From contig OV884011.1 in assembly GCA_930367205.1 (NCBI GenBank), forward strand, positions 88,955,474 to 89,019,473: 64,000 nucleotides of DNA, written 5' to 3'. Shown here piece by piece: positions 1 through 10,691 of this stretch. This DNA comes from Acanthosoma haemorrhoidale (Eukaryota > Arthropoda > Insecta > Hemiptera > Acanthosomatidae). Each line of letters opens with the position of its first letter. Position 1 is the first letter of the stretch. A program made the translations under genes and the position numbers. The notes under the pieces are model-generated. The model saw only the letters and a list, made by a program, of their open reading frames with translations, made no database searches and had not been told where the DNA came from.

Positions 1-446
1 TTTAGCTGGCTGTAGATTATAATTGTTGAATAAAACAAGCCCCTTGCCTTTTTCCATTAAATAATAATATTAATAAGTAATATTGCTTGTGGGATGAGCA
101 AAGGAGTTGACTTCAATAATTTCTAATTTATACCCTACAAAACAAAAGGTAAAGGCGATTGAATAGTACAGTTCAATTTCTGGATCTTCAAACCTAACCC
201 CCCCCCCCGTCTATTACCTCTAAATTACAGAATTTCTATTTTATCGGAAAAAATTGAACATACGAGCTATTACCTTCATCAATAAGATGATCGCTTTGTA
301 AGAAAGATTTTTTTACAAAGTTAGACGCAGACCATAAGCATATCCTAATGAATGCCTGTTAGATCGAGACACCTGGACGAAACGATTGCGTAAAAGCCAT
401 TTTCATCGTGGTATTTGAACAAGTGGCACCACGTTTCTTTGAACAG
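1..446. other. A/T-rich noncoding stretch
   Basis: No gene, RNA gene or repeat is recognised. A C9 homopolymer run lies near 200. The stretch ends in a polypyrimidine-containing splice-acceptor-like sequence just before 447. Confidence 0.5.
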
Positions 447-562
447 TTGAGATGGCATTATTAGCAGACGAAGTTTCTGATGCAAAAATAAATGAACTAA
501 TTCCTCGTATAAGGTCCCCACACTTGCAGCATATCAAAATGAAGATAATTGAGTATTATTTT
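447..562 (+). CDS. Candidate internal or first coding exon, unknown gene
   Basis: Seen: a pyrimidine-rich acceptor ending in AG at 446, a start codon at 452, 37 uninterrupted codons and a consensus GTAAGT donor at 563, giving a phase-0 exon end. The peptide starts MALLADEVSDAK and is charged and leucine/isoleucine rich, unlike translated A/T noise. I do not recognise a family. No second exon could be joined with confidence, although another acceptor-like site lies near 583. It could equally be a remnant of a transposon coding region. Low confidence. Confidence 0.28.
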
Positions 563-930
563 GTAAGTTTCACATTTTTACAGAATACTAGAAGTATTCC
601 AGTCTTTCTGATATAAAAGACCTGAAGTCGAGCCGTACAAGGAGGTTTGGCCCGTAAATTAATTTAATCAAATGTAAATAACATTACCCAGCCATAAGTC
701 ATACCAGTGTAAATATTGTAAACAATAAAAGACGCAAAAAACTAGTCAAAGGCCCTAGAAGGGTGAGTCAGGTAGCGGCTAGGGGGCTGGGTGGGTCCCA
801 GCCTGGAACAAGCAAGCGTCACCGCAACCCTGTGGTTTGGTTGGTCAGAATAAAAGCCCAGATCATTGGTTACTGGGGGGCTATAAATAGGGCCCCGTTT
901 TGGCCGGTAAATCAATAGAATTGTTATTGT

Positions 931-1046
931 GATTCTACCCTCCTTCGAATGTATACGCAGATATGCAGTAAGAGGAGAAAACTGTAAATCGAGAATTTGT
1001 AAATTGTAAAACTTTGATCAATAAAGGGGTTTTGAAATAAAAAAAA
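931..1046 (+). repeat. LINE 3'-UTR tail with poly(A)
   Basis: This segment matches the 3' end of the LINE inserted on the - strand at 49308-49441: both have a GATTCTACC-like start, a TATGCAG..AAGAGGAG block, an AATAAA and a GGGGTTTTGAAA-type terminus. Here it ends in a run of A near 1046. Upstream sequence (640-930) includes a TATAAATAG box and may be more of the same element. Confidence 0.6.
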
Positions 1047-1794
1047 CGGTAAATCATTCTAACACGGCTCTCTGACTGGTACCTGCAGCTGCACTGATGT
1101 TTCAACATTTGGCCTTCTCAATTATGAAAACCTCTACATCTCTCTTCTGAACCTCGCTATGTTTTCGTCCGGCCTCGTCAGACCCCACACTTTCCTAGTG
1201 GGATTCTCTGCCTTGGTCTAAAACTAACACCTCCTTGGGAGAGACCTCTCCCTCGCGGACAACGGTTGCCGTGGCCCTGCGAACTTTACTTAGTAGTGTC
1301 TCCCACGGCAATCCAGTCTGCCTCTCTCCGGTTCACACTCACCTTTGGGATCCGGACGGTTTGCGCCTACCCTCAGATACTGAGTGTGAATTCGTGGTCA
1401 TTCCAAGACCACAGACACTACCTACAATTCCTACCCTATACCTCGTCTCCTGACCATAGTCCATTGTCGGGGCACATACCTATCAAATATGGAGTCAGAT
1501 AGTACGGTAGTCGTCATGAAGCAATTGTCCAGGTCATAGCCTAATCAACCCTCACTTCGTCACTAGGGCTAGGGTGACGACCCGACACCTTTGTAAGATG
1601 TATAGAAGTTGATATCAACTATATGAAAAGAAAAATGCATGCAAATGGAAAGTCCATATTGACATAAAAATGTTGATTTACGAGATTACACATCTCCTGG
1701 GTTGTGAATGAATTTTCTACTAGAGCCTAATTCACTTAACGAAATTTAAATAACCGAAAACAACACAGACACATCCATCGTCGCTATCGATAAG
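1047..1794. other. GC-richer unassigned sequence after LINE tail
   Basis: Two overlapping open frames of 72 and 78 codons (1235-1502) run through it, but they have no recognisable domain, no splice signals and no start context. I regard them as chance. Nothing else identified. Confidence 0.4.
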
Positions 1795-1884
1795 AGCTCC
1801 TTGTTAAGGAGATTGAGGATCGGCCACGCCAAGCTGACCTATCAACACCTCCTTGAAGATCTCCACCGGCCTACACGTTTGTAG
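1795..1884 (+). pseudogene. LINE ORF2 C-terminal (RNase H tail) remnant
   Basis: Thirty codons ending in TAG read SSLLRRLRIGHAKLTYQHLL. The RLRIGHxxLTxxxLL pattern is the conserved stretch after the RNase H domain in Jockey/I-type LINE ORF2 proteins. No upstream RT is recognisable, so this is an isolated relic. Confidence 0.5.
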
Positions 1885-3640
1885 AGTGATAACAACCCAC
1901 TCACAGACGAAGATTTGTTCGCATGCCCAAAATACATAAAGGAGCGGAGGAATAACGACACACAAACTTCAACTCGTATCTACTCAAATAAATCAAGCAA
2001 TGAAACACACACCACCTAGTCTCTCTTTTTCTCCAAGAGATCAAAATCATAAATGATTTATAAACACTAAGAGTCATCGGCAATAACAACTAAAGTTTAA
2101 GCATTAAATATAAACAAATAAAATTAAAATTATCAAATACAATTTTAATATGACGCTCATAAAACAGAATTCCACAGCATTTAAATCCACAGGAGAGTCG
2201 GTTAAATAATTAGTTCAGTTATATGATTATGCGTAGAAATTGGTCCGCACCTTTTAATAATTATATAATTTATTATAGAATCCGATTATTGTAGCAAAAA
2301 TAATTCTTCTTTGAGTTAACACTTATGTTCGAGTTAAAAAAGTGAGAATATCTAATTATCCTTTCCTTGAAAGGCAGTAGCATGCAAATTTATCATCTAA
2401 AAGTTATTTTCCGTTTAAAAGGAAATGAGCGTCTGCTTGGTTTAGCTTATTACCTATGAACCCATTTAGTGTCAATACTTTTTAAAGACCTTTAACCAAT
2501 TTGTAGAATTGTAACATATCGTAAGCTGGAAGTATTTCTTAAAAAAATGTTTGTGTTATTAATACTTATCTACGTAAATCAGGAGATAGATTTTATGTTT
2601 TGAACTAAATTATATCTTCTATTATTATTATTACCTTTTTAGTTTTCATCAAAACGTATTTAATTTAAGTAGCCTATTGTAGTAGGATTTCTTGTGCTTG
2701 TTTTAATTTTCTCAACAATATCCATGAATTCAGTCGTGAAAACAGAAACGTCAGTTATAATCATTAACTTAGATAATAATGTATTTTTTTCTGAGCAGAC
2801 AGACCATAAGATGGATTACGCCTTACACTACACGAAACAATCACCTTTTTTTCAAAGTAATAAAGTTGTAAGCACTCGAGTGACTCATTTCTGTTCACTT
2901 TGCTTGTCCTAGAAAATTCAATTTAGTTCTTAAAACTTTTAAGTTTTTAAGAACTAATATATGCAATAGGAAGTAATATATATAATAAAACTTAGTGAAT
3001 TTTGTACTCCCAAAAGTTTTTATTTTTATTTCAATATCGCTCTCGGCAAATACACTGTCATCAGTTAAGTGCTGCAAAAAACTTGACTTTGTAAAAAAAA
3101 TATTAATTTGGTAGTTGTTCACTTAAAATGTTCTTTATCGCATGGTTTCTTGATTGGTGGTCTAATTTATTTATTTATCCATTAGGTAAATGAATGAGGG
3201 GATATATTTTTAGGTATGCTCTTTTGAATTAATTTTATTACATGAAACAAAAATACTTGTGGGAAGACAAAATTTTACGTTATTTTGTTAATCTTAACAC
3301 CAGCAATTAACTATCAAAAAAATCTTTTTAGTTTCTGCAATTTTCGAAACGACTTTAAAACTAAACGATTTGTGCCATGAATTCTTTGTAATGGTCGTGG
3401 GTCGTGTAAATTAATACTGTCCAATAATCGATTTTGTTTCCATTTTCCCAGCTGTCTTGTTTGCCATACGCTCCGCAATAGGAAAACTTAACTTAATTTT
3501 GCTTGTACCTCAGTATTATTTATAAATGATGAATGATCTCTAATTATAATGGCACGACGAATTCCTGATATTTCTATTTCTTCAATTGCTATTGTATTCA
3601 TCAATATGCGTTAGTAACAAAAATTTAACTACACATTAAT
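1885..3640. other. A/T-rich noncoding sequence
   Basis: Open frames at 1901-2089, 2694-2912 and 2895-3122 are short, A/T-driven and without domains or splice context. No repeat structure was recognised by eye. Confidence 0.5.
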
Positions 3641-3800
3641 TTGAGTACCGGGCTAAATGACAATTCTCTTACCTCGAACCAATCGATTCTGAGACCTTGG
3701 ATCCCCTCAGATCCTTGTAATACAGCTTGCACTAACCACTTCGATTAACAACGGATCGGAGATTAATTTGACGCGGTTCGTAGCCAATGAAATAATTAAA
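3640..3800 (-). repeat. tRNA-derived SINE-like sequence
   Basis: On the - strand an A-box-like AGTGGTTAGTGC (3740-3729) is followed 48 nt later by a B-box-like GGTTCGAGG (3680-3672). That is the layout of an internal RNA polymerase III promoter in a tRNA with a long variable arm or in a tRNA-derived SINE. The intervening sequence does not fold into a convincing tRNA, so a SINE head is more likely than a functional tRNA gene. No second copy was seen in the window. Confidence 0.35.
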
Positions 3801-5083
3801 CTAACAAGTCATGTTGTTTTACAACGTTAGGATTGAGCCCAAATGTTTTTGTAACAGACAGTACGATATCTGTTTGTACTGCTACCTAGATTCATTCAAA
3901 TTTAATCGCATATAAAATATATACAAAATAAAATGTTCCATTTGATTTATACATTGTAACCTTAACATTGGTCAACATTGCATATTTGTTTATTGATTAT
4001 TAAAACTAGAAACCCGTATTAAACTTGGAGTTTATAGTTAGTTGTGAATCTAGGAAGGTGTGGATTGTTTGTTATTAAGTGGCTGTGGATGTTTATATTA
4101 TCCGAAGTTTTATATGAACTGAAGTTATGTTATAAAGTTAGAATCGACCCGTTCACATAAAAAAACAACGCATACCACTAACAAATAATGAAATGACATC
4201 CATAATTTACATCATTAAGAACTCACTTTATATGGTGATCATTCTCCAATTATGTTCATTCTAATCCTGTAGTAAATAAATACTAAAATTTAAAACTGAT
4301 GTGGGATGATCTACGGGGAAAAGCATATGACATATATACAAAAGACCATGTTCTTCAAAAGTAGTCACTAATCTCACAATACACATTTTCAATATATCTA
4401 CGAACAATAACATACGCTATATGTAAGTTACAGGATAAGCGAAGGAACAAAATATTAACTAGATGGCGCCAATCTCACTTACATAGGGTCCTTCATTTGT
4501 ATAAGTTAGGAGTACAAATGGTACAGAACTTTATAGGAAGGTAACCTTACAAATTCAACAATCAGTCTCGCAACAATTTAATTTTAAAATATTTCCGAAA
4601 CACGCAGTACAACCCTGGGAAAATGTAGATATAATATCCGTTTAATAAATTTACAATGCTCTATGTATCTTCTTTTTAAAGCACTTTCTTGAAAAACAAC
4701 ACGTCATTTTTGATCTGTATATTTAAGTTTGCGTCAATTGCGGTGAATATTCAAATAATACTAATATTCTCGAAAAATAATTATAATTTCGTATGTATTC
4801 AAATATTTATGTCAATGAGATTGCTTTGTGAATTTATATAACACTTCATTATATTGTCGCTACTTTGGCATATTACGATCTGAAATTGCATGTTTTTCTT
4901 GAAAAGAAATACTTGGATAACGAAAATATTTGACAAAACGTGGATATTTGTCACGTTTTCATAGAGCTGTTCCCCGTGTTTGCAAGGGTACTAGAAATTG
5001 TAATTGCCAGCGTACAAATCATGCCCATAAAATATTAATCCATTGTATCTGATTCGATGAATAAAACACAAAATGCCACTCAC
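3801..5083. other. A/T-rich sequence, possible intron of the gene starting at 5167 (-)
   Basis: No coding or repeat signal recognised. If the exon at 5084-5167 is real, this is its first intron. Confidence 0.35.
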
Positions 5084-5167
5084 CGTCGGTGTGATGATGT
5101 TATTCCATAATCCGAGCCGGAACCTGGTGTACTTCTTCATGACAACCCTCCATACTACGTAGGCCAT
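5084..5167 (-). CDS. Candidate first coding exon, unknown gene
   Basis: Reading on the - strand, an ATG at 5167 opens 28 codons (MAYVVWRVVMKKYTRF...) that end exactly at a consensus GTGAGT donor (5083-5078), phase 0. The peptide is basic and aromatic, like the N-terminus of a membrane or mitochondrial protein, but I cannot name a family. Immediately upstream the sequence is unusually CpG-rich for this window, as expected of an insect promoter or 5' UTR. Later exons would lie at lower coordinates; none was identified. The coordinates exclude it as the 5' end of the 12.8-16.6 kb gene on the same strand. Confidence 0.4.
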
Positions 5168-5345
5168 CTTGGAGACGTTGCATCAGAAACAAACTTCACT
5201 CACGCGACGAAACAAACGCGACAGAACACTGCGTACAGACCAAGAAGAAGGATGAGCGCGGGTTGACCACTGACTGAAGAGCTTGGAGTCCGTTGGCTAG
5301 AGCACCCTGCCGGCAGCCTTGGCAAACGCATCAATCCTAGGCTCT
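5168..5345 (-). promoter_or_regulatory. CpG-rich putative promoter / 5' UTR
   Basis: This stretch has many CG dinucleotides in otherwise CpG-poor A/T-rich DNA and sits just upstream of the candidate ATG exon at 5167 (-). No TATA box was identified; the start site cannot be set. Confidence 0.3.
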
Positions 5346-7369
5346 CTCGAGTTTAATCACAAATTGCTATAGTTTGTGCCTCTATGACACACCTCACACC
5401 TTCACAAACCTTATTGTTATATATCCTAGTATCTTTCAAGAGTAAAATTCTTAAACAAGAATACATTCGCTGGCTCGCTGGTCACGGTGCATATTTCATC
5501 AGTATTTATTACCAGGCGTACCTGTTAGCTAGAAAGGGAGTTTATATTAATAGAAATTTGATGGTTTTTGAAAAAAATTTATAAAATAACAAAACCTGTA
5601 TATAATGTAGCGATGCTACAGAAAATACAAAAATAATTTGTAAATAGACTCGCCTGAGGATCTATAATTATATATAATTATCTGTAGATTTAAAGGGGCT
5701 ATGAAAGAAAAAAACAAGGAGGATTTAAATATTGACGTAATAAAAACTCTAAGTTGGAATGGTTTGGCACAAAGTTGCCGGAAGTTCCATTATAGATTTA
5801 ATTCTAAATAATAATTTAAGCTAAACATTTGATTGCTGTTTATGATAGATGTTGCTGATAACATATAATGTATATTTAGCATATACAATTAAATGTAAAT
5901 CCATTTCCTGGAACGTTCAGAAAAGTATCATCTGCCGTTGAGCTAAACATGATAGTGTAATCATTTTCTTAAAAATAAATGTTGCATTATCGGATTGGGA
6001 TGCCAACTCGCAGTGAATCAGTTATTTTATGCTATGGACAGCCTAGTATGTTGATCCAACATACCAGGCTTACCAGTGTTTATCCAATGGTAGGCAGGCT
6101 GCTTCTAACTGTTGAGTTCGTTTCGTTCAGTGGGGTGGCTTGCCGTGAGCTTCTGTAAATGACCAGAACAGCGAAGGTTTGTGCTCGTGCCACAGTCACT
6201 AATGACTGCAAACGGTGAGGTCAGTATAACAGCCTCAAGTCACCGCATGCGTCTCCACTTGCACCATGCCTAAGTCCCACTAGAAGGCTGCGGAGGCAAT
6301 AGAGCCCCGGGTTTAGCATCCTGTCTGTGGCCACTGCTTAGTCACTCTTAGTAGAGTTTGTGAAGGAGTAATGATTGTACCAACGGAGATAAGACTTTAC
6401 AATGAAATATAATAACTAGCTATTTATTATTGTATTATAATTCATGTCGTATGTCAGGCTGGCGGATCGATCGTTCTTGTGCCTCTGTCATCAGTTAAAT
6501 AATCTTTGTAGAGGAGAGTATTTTAAAATAAAAGAAAAGCATTATTATGAAGTACACTGGTAAATACAAATATTAAGAGTTATGATACTACATACTACTG
6601 GGTCGGGAGTTTATCGTGGGAGACAAGTGTGAACAAGTGGGGACTGGAACTAAAGCTGAGACGTATGTGAATATGAGAAGGGTTGGTTGTTTCAGGAATT
6701 GAGAGGGGTGCGGTCGCTTACTTAAAAAATAACAAGAAACACCAGTAACTTCCATGAAGTCCCGAGACAGGTATACACTACAAGGAACTTTTAGCCTTAT
6801 ATATAATATTAGGATTACAATATTCTTAGCATTATATAACTTCTCCCGTTTTTAATTCCTGAACTCCTGGGCAGGATGGTGATATTAAGAAATAACATGT
6901 TTTATAGACAATACATTAGTTCCTAAATACAATTTTCTCAATTTGGGTTATAAATTATTTCCTTAGTATTTAACTTAATCATAGAGGAGAAAGATAAGTT
7001 TATAGGTAAGGTACTATAGTTTACAATGAATGCATATGATAAATTAAAAGTTAAATACACATCTATAAAATTGTAATACTGAATGAAAGGAGTAGGATTT
7101 ACAATATTTGTGGTGATACATTCATCTAAGTTTGTATGCAATGCGTTAGATATGCAATCATTGCTAATATTGTTAATGTTAAAATACAAAATGAGTTGGA
7201 TTTTATATAGTTAAAAGTTACAACAAAGGTTTCTTGCATATTGTACAGAATTAAATACATATCATGTATTCATTAATTCGGTTAAATAATTTGGTACTAT
7301 AGTGGTTATTACATTATTGTTATTTTGTACAGGCACAGGTAAAATATAGATTGAACTTAATTTAAGTCC
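5346..7369. other. Noncoding sequence with a GC-richer patch
   Basis: Mostly A/T-rich. A GC-richer patch at about 6000-6370 stands out in composition but has no open frame, Pol III boxes or second copy that I could find. The frame at 6938-7189 (-) looks like chance A/T sequence. Confidence 0.4.
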
Positions 7370-7952
7370 TTTCTTTGGCAATTGTATGATGTAATGAATG
7401 AGTCCGTTTCGTATAGTTCCGTTAGGTGCATAGCATATTGGGTCTTATCTATACCGTTCATTACTTCCATGATTTTATTATGATTACTATTATTATTATT
7501 AGCAGCTATTGTTAGTGTAATTGTTAGTATGGTTCGATCCCTAGGGATGTCAGTAAGTTCTTTATTGTTATGTGAAATATATTTCCGGTGTGTCAGGTGT
7601 TTTTTACGAGGTCGTTTAATATTGTTAACATGCCATTTCCTTTTTGTCTCTATATTTTATTACTGGTTTATAAGGATTATTATGCTTTCGATGGGTAGTA
7701 GTTTTATCATTAAATGTTCATCAGAAATTGTCGGAATGTCTTCCCGATTTTGGTTTAGTTTTTCTGGTTTAGGTGTTACCATAAATTTAGGTTTAATAGG
7801 TTTGGTAAATTGTACGTTTTTGTCCTCTCGTAATTATAATTTAGTGTTTTTCACCATTTATTTCTTTGTTGTCAGGGGCTATAAAAAAGTGTTCGTTAAC
7901 AGTCTTCGGAGTGCTGCTACACTAATTTTGCCTTCCATGGCTTCCAATGACC

Positions 7953-8345
7953 TATGAAAAATTAGGTCTTCAAAATAGATTTCATTTAGAGAGTTTGTGT
8001 CGTTTAAAAGATAAACAATTGAAAAAAATAAAAAATGAGAATATTAAGATTACAAATAATGGAGAAGTTCAAGATATGATAGCAAACTCTGAAGGGGCAA
8101 AAAACGAGCAGTCCTCCCACTTATTAAAATAAAAATTCTCGCTAATCGAAATCCAGCTATTGGTCTTTATTTCTTGATCTAATATTTCTTTAATAAATTA
8201 TAAATTTTTAAATAATAATAAAGATATTAAAAAAATAATAAGTGGGAGAGATAATATAAAAGGGGTAACAGGAGTAGCAAAAACAGAGGGTACGGTTGTA
8301 TAAAGAATTAAAATTGGTAATATGGAAGAAAATTTTCAGTTTTTT
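7953..8345 (+). pseudogene. Ty3/Gypsy family B fragment (gag C-terminus to protease)
   Basis: Nearly collinear with 50366-50750, with substitutions and small indels. It covers a variant Gag zinc-knuckle region (EKLGLQNRFHLESLC) and the start of the protease frame. The protease Asp-Ser-Gly codons of the better copy are damaged here and the frame is broken. Its 5' breakpoint is at practically the same element position as in the 50366 copy. It ends at the 94-bp tandem repeat. Confidence 0.75.
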
Positions 8346-8360
8346 ATTATGAGAAATTTT

Positions 8361-8642
8361 TGTCGAGAACAAAAAAACAACTCAATTAGCGTTTATTGAA
8401 GACCTGAAAGAACCGTGACAAAACTTGAGTGAGTAACTATAGTATAAAAATTTTTGTCGAGAACAAAAAAACAACTCAATTAGCGTTTATTGAAGACCTG
8501 AAAGAACCGTGACAAAACTTGAGTGAGTAACTATAGTATACAATTTTTTGTCGAGAACAAAAAAACAACTCAATTAGCGTTTATTGAAGACCTGAAAGAA
8601 CCGTGACAAAACTTGAGTGAGTAACTAAAATATAAAATTTTT
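8361..8642 (+). repeat. Three tandem copies of a 94-bp unit
   Basis: The marker TGTCGAGAAC begins at 8361, 8455 and 8549, exactly 94 bp apart, and a diverged TGTCATCAGAAC follows at 8643. The units differ by only a few bases. The array sits directly at the 3' end of the truncated Gypsy B fragment. I see no match to the unit elsewhere in the window. Confidence 0.9.
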
Positions 8643-9069
8643 TGTCATCAGAACCCGGGGCTCTGCCCTCCCCTCTTGACAGCTCTGAAGGAACCCGACC
8701 CACCTGAGATATTAAGCTTCAAATTATTAAATTAATTTATTTTTGTCAAATGTATATTTTTTATTTATTTAATTTATAAATGTAAAAATTAGTAGGTACA
8801 ATAAATTTATTTGACCCAATACATTATTATTTTACAAAAAATTGAAAAAAGAATATATATATTATTCAAATATTTATTTTTTCTATATATTTTAATTCTC
8901 TAGTTTTTAGATTTAGACTTTAACACATTTTCAACTTTGATTGTTAATACACTATAATAAACTTTAATTTCCAAACTTTACACGTGCCTAATTGCCATTT
9001 TTTAATAATAGATTTTTCTATTAATTTTAAATTTTTTTAGTTTACTTTTTTATATTTATCCGATTACCA
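8643..9069. other. A/T-rich sequence downstream of the - strand gag
   Basis: No pol domain could be read on the - strand after the gag-like frame ends at 9070. A short GC-rich patch lies at about 8650-8700; otherwise nothing identified. Confidence 0.4.
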
Positions 9070-9825
9070 TTATTTCATAATAATAAAGTATAGCTCTTTT
9101 TTCTTTTTCTTTTTATAATTGTACTCAATGGTATTAAAAACATCCCTGGAGTTATTTTTAAATTCTTTCCATTTGCTTATTTTTATGTTGTTCCTATTGA
9201 ACTCGCCAAGGGGAGTTTCACTAAATGGAGATGAAATGTTAAATTCGATTTTAATCCAATTCAAACTTTTAACATTTGTACTTTTAAATTTGTTTGTAGT
9301 TTCTACTGGGTCATAATTTTTAAATTGCTGAATCTCTAACTTATGATGATTGTTAATTATTTGTCTTACATTAGGATCAATTACCGGTTTATTATTTATC
9401 CAAGTTATTTGTTTCTCAAATTTAACTTCCGTTTTTAAAGGATGTATTTTTTTATCCATTTCTATATTAGAATCTATGAAAGAATTTTGTAATTTTTGTT
9501 CATAATATACGAGTTTATTTTCGGTTTCTAATTTATCTTCTTTAAAATCATTCATCTGATTTCCTATTTCCGGTTTTAAATTTGTTTCTAAAGGGTTTAT
9601 TTTTTTATCAAGGTTTACATTAAATTCTTTAAAAGAGTTTTGTAATTTTTGTTCAAAGCTATCGAAATTTTCGAATCTTTCGTTCAAATCACGTTTATTT
9701 TCGTCTAATTTTTCGAATTTTTTGTTTATATTTTCGTTCATTTCTATCATTAACCTAATTAACTTTTGCATCTTACTTTCCTCGCGACTCGATTCATTTA
9801 CGCTTTCCATGACTGAATTCAACAA
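9070..9825 (-). CDS. Gag-like protein of a Gypsy-type LTR element
   Basis: An uninterrupted 251-codon frame. The N-terminal half (about residues 15-135) is a charged Lys/Glu/Asn-rich coiled-coil-like region with an internal repeat: EQKLQNSFKE and EQKLQNSFID, each followed by a DKKI(N/H)PL segment. No zinc knuckle is present. Its identity rests on context: 226 nt upstream of its ATG on the same strand is a perfect tRNA-Lys primer-binding site bordered by a putative LTR, which is where gag sits in an LTR element. The A/T-rich, Lys/Asn/Ile-rich style resembles family B, whose other copies lack this portion, so it may be the missing B Gag N-terminus. No pol follows, so the copy is 3'-truncated. 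Confidence 0.55.
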   Translation of the reverse strand: MLNSVMESVNESSREESKMQKLIRLMIEMNENINKKFEKLDENKRDLNERFENFDSFEQKLQNSFKEFNVNLDKKINPLETNLKPEIGNQMNDFKEDKLETENKLVYYEQKLQNSFIDSNIEMDKKIHPLKTEVKFEKQITWINNKPVIDPNVRQIINNHHKLEIQQFKNYDPVETTNKFKSTNVKSLNWIKIEFNISSPFSETPLGEFNRNNIKISKWKEFKNNSRDVFNTIEYNYKKKKKKELYFIIMK

Positions 9826-9890
9826 TACAAATCCCTACCACAAACACAATTTTTATCACTTTTTGACCTAACCTTTATATCAAATTTAAA

Positions 9891-9977
9891 CAACAACAAT
9901 CTTTATTGTGCAATAATTACAATCTGCCTTTTATAAGGCAATAATAATACAGATAAATGATCTCATTCATACCATAT
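9891..9977 (-). mobile_element. 87-bp 5'-truncated LINE tail with 13-bp target-site duplication
   Basis: The insert is bounded by identical 13-mers TATCAAATTTAAA at 9878-9890 and 9978-9990. Reverse-complemented, it matches the 3' tails at about 43520-43625 and 50270-50350 (ATGGTATGAA..., AAAAGGCAGATTGTAATT, AATAAA). It ends in a GTT-rich 3' terminus. This is the expected product of target-primed reverse transcription aborted very early. It landed in the leader between the primer site and gag of the - strand LTR element. Confidence 0.8.
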
Positions 9978-10050
9978 TATCAAATTTAAATAATTTTTCG
10001 TGACACACTTTTATCCAATCAATCCTTTAACCAGATTTCCTTATTAACAT

Positions 10051-10068
10051 GTCCCTGTTCGGGCGCCA
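10051..10068 (-). other. Primer-binding site, tRNA-Lys type
   Basis: The - strand reads TGGCGCCCGAACAGGGAC, which is complementary to the 3' end of tRNA-Lys(UUU) including CCA. It lies 2 nt inside a putative LTR end, in the position needed to prime minus-strand synthesis of an LTR element transcribed leftward. Confidence 0.85.
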
Positions 10069-10070
10069 AT

Positions 10071-10691
10071 TGTTCAAATATTTATTATTTTAATTATATA
10101 TTTTTTCATATAATTTATAACTTTATATTTAACTTTTACGTTATCTCAAGGTTCTGTTAATGAAATTATAGAGAACTTCTGGAAAAAGGAATAATGGTTA
10201 TATTTACACACATTGATTTTAAAAATTGATATACAAAAAAATACGTACGTAATAAATAATACTGTTAAACCTAAATTTACGTATTATACTGGCCAGTGTT
10301 TCATTGTTGATTTCTTCGGTGGTCGTCTTCTTTTGCGTGATTCGGATTAGCGTCTTCTTCTTATCTGCATCGCATGATCCGGATTGTCTTACTGCAGCGT
10401 CTTTTCTTCTCGTGCCGGGTGAAAGTGAAACCTACGAGGCCGTAGCGCCGTGCCTTCGCGTGGGTTGCTACCTGCTCTGCCGGGTTCTGATGAAAAAGTG
10501 CCTGTTTTCGTCCTCTGGCGGATCATATATCTGCATCTCTCCGCTGCCTTACTGATCTTTCAACTGGTTATTTAATGCCAGTTGTTTTGGATATTTACAC
10601 TTTGCTTAATTTACGTAGTTTATAAAATAAATATTTATATTAATTATTGATATTATTTTTAATAAAAATATTAATAGTTAATATAACGACA
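10071..10691 (-). mobile_element. Putative 5' LTR of the tRNA-Lys-primed element
   Basis: On the - strand the sequence begins TGTCGTTATA and ends ATTTGAACA two bases before the primer site, so it has TG...CA ends. The inner (3') boundary is well supported by the primer site. The outer boundary at 10691 is my choice among possible TG starts, because no second LTR copy was found to compare. The open frame at 10304-10555 (+) lies wholly inside it and is not a gene. Confidence 0.5.

Noticed and set aside
640..1110. Solo LTR (TATAAATAG box, AATAAA, TG start).
   Set aside because: Its 3' part (931-1046) matches the 3' UTR of the LINE at 49308-49441 and ends in an A-run, so a LINE 3' end explains it better.
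1235..1502. Two overlapping frames as a gene.
   Set aside because: Different frames over the same GC-richer patch, no splice signals, no domain.
7529..7957. 142-codon hydrophobic frame resembling a membrane protein.
   Set aside because: Phe/Leu/Ile/Ser-rich composition follows from T-rich sequence. There is no homology I recognise, and the antisense frame looks more protein-like.
10304..10555. 83-codon frame as a small gene.
   Set aside because: It lies wholly in the putative LTR of the tRNA-Lys-primed element and has no start context or domain.
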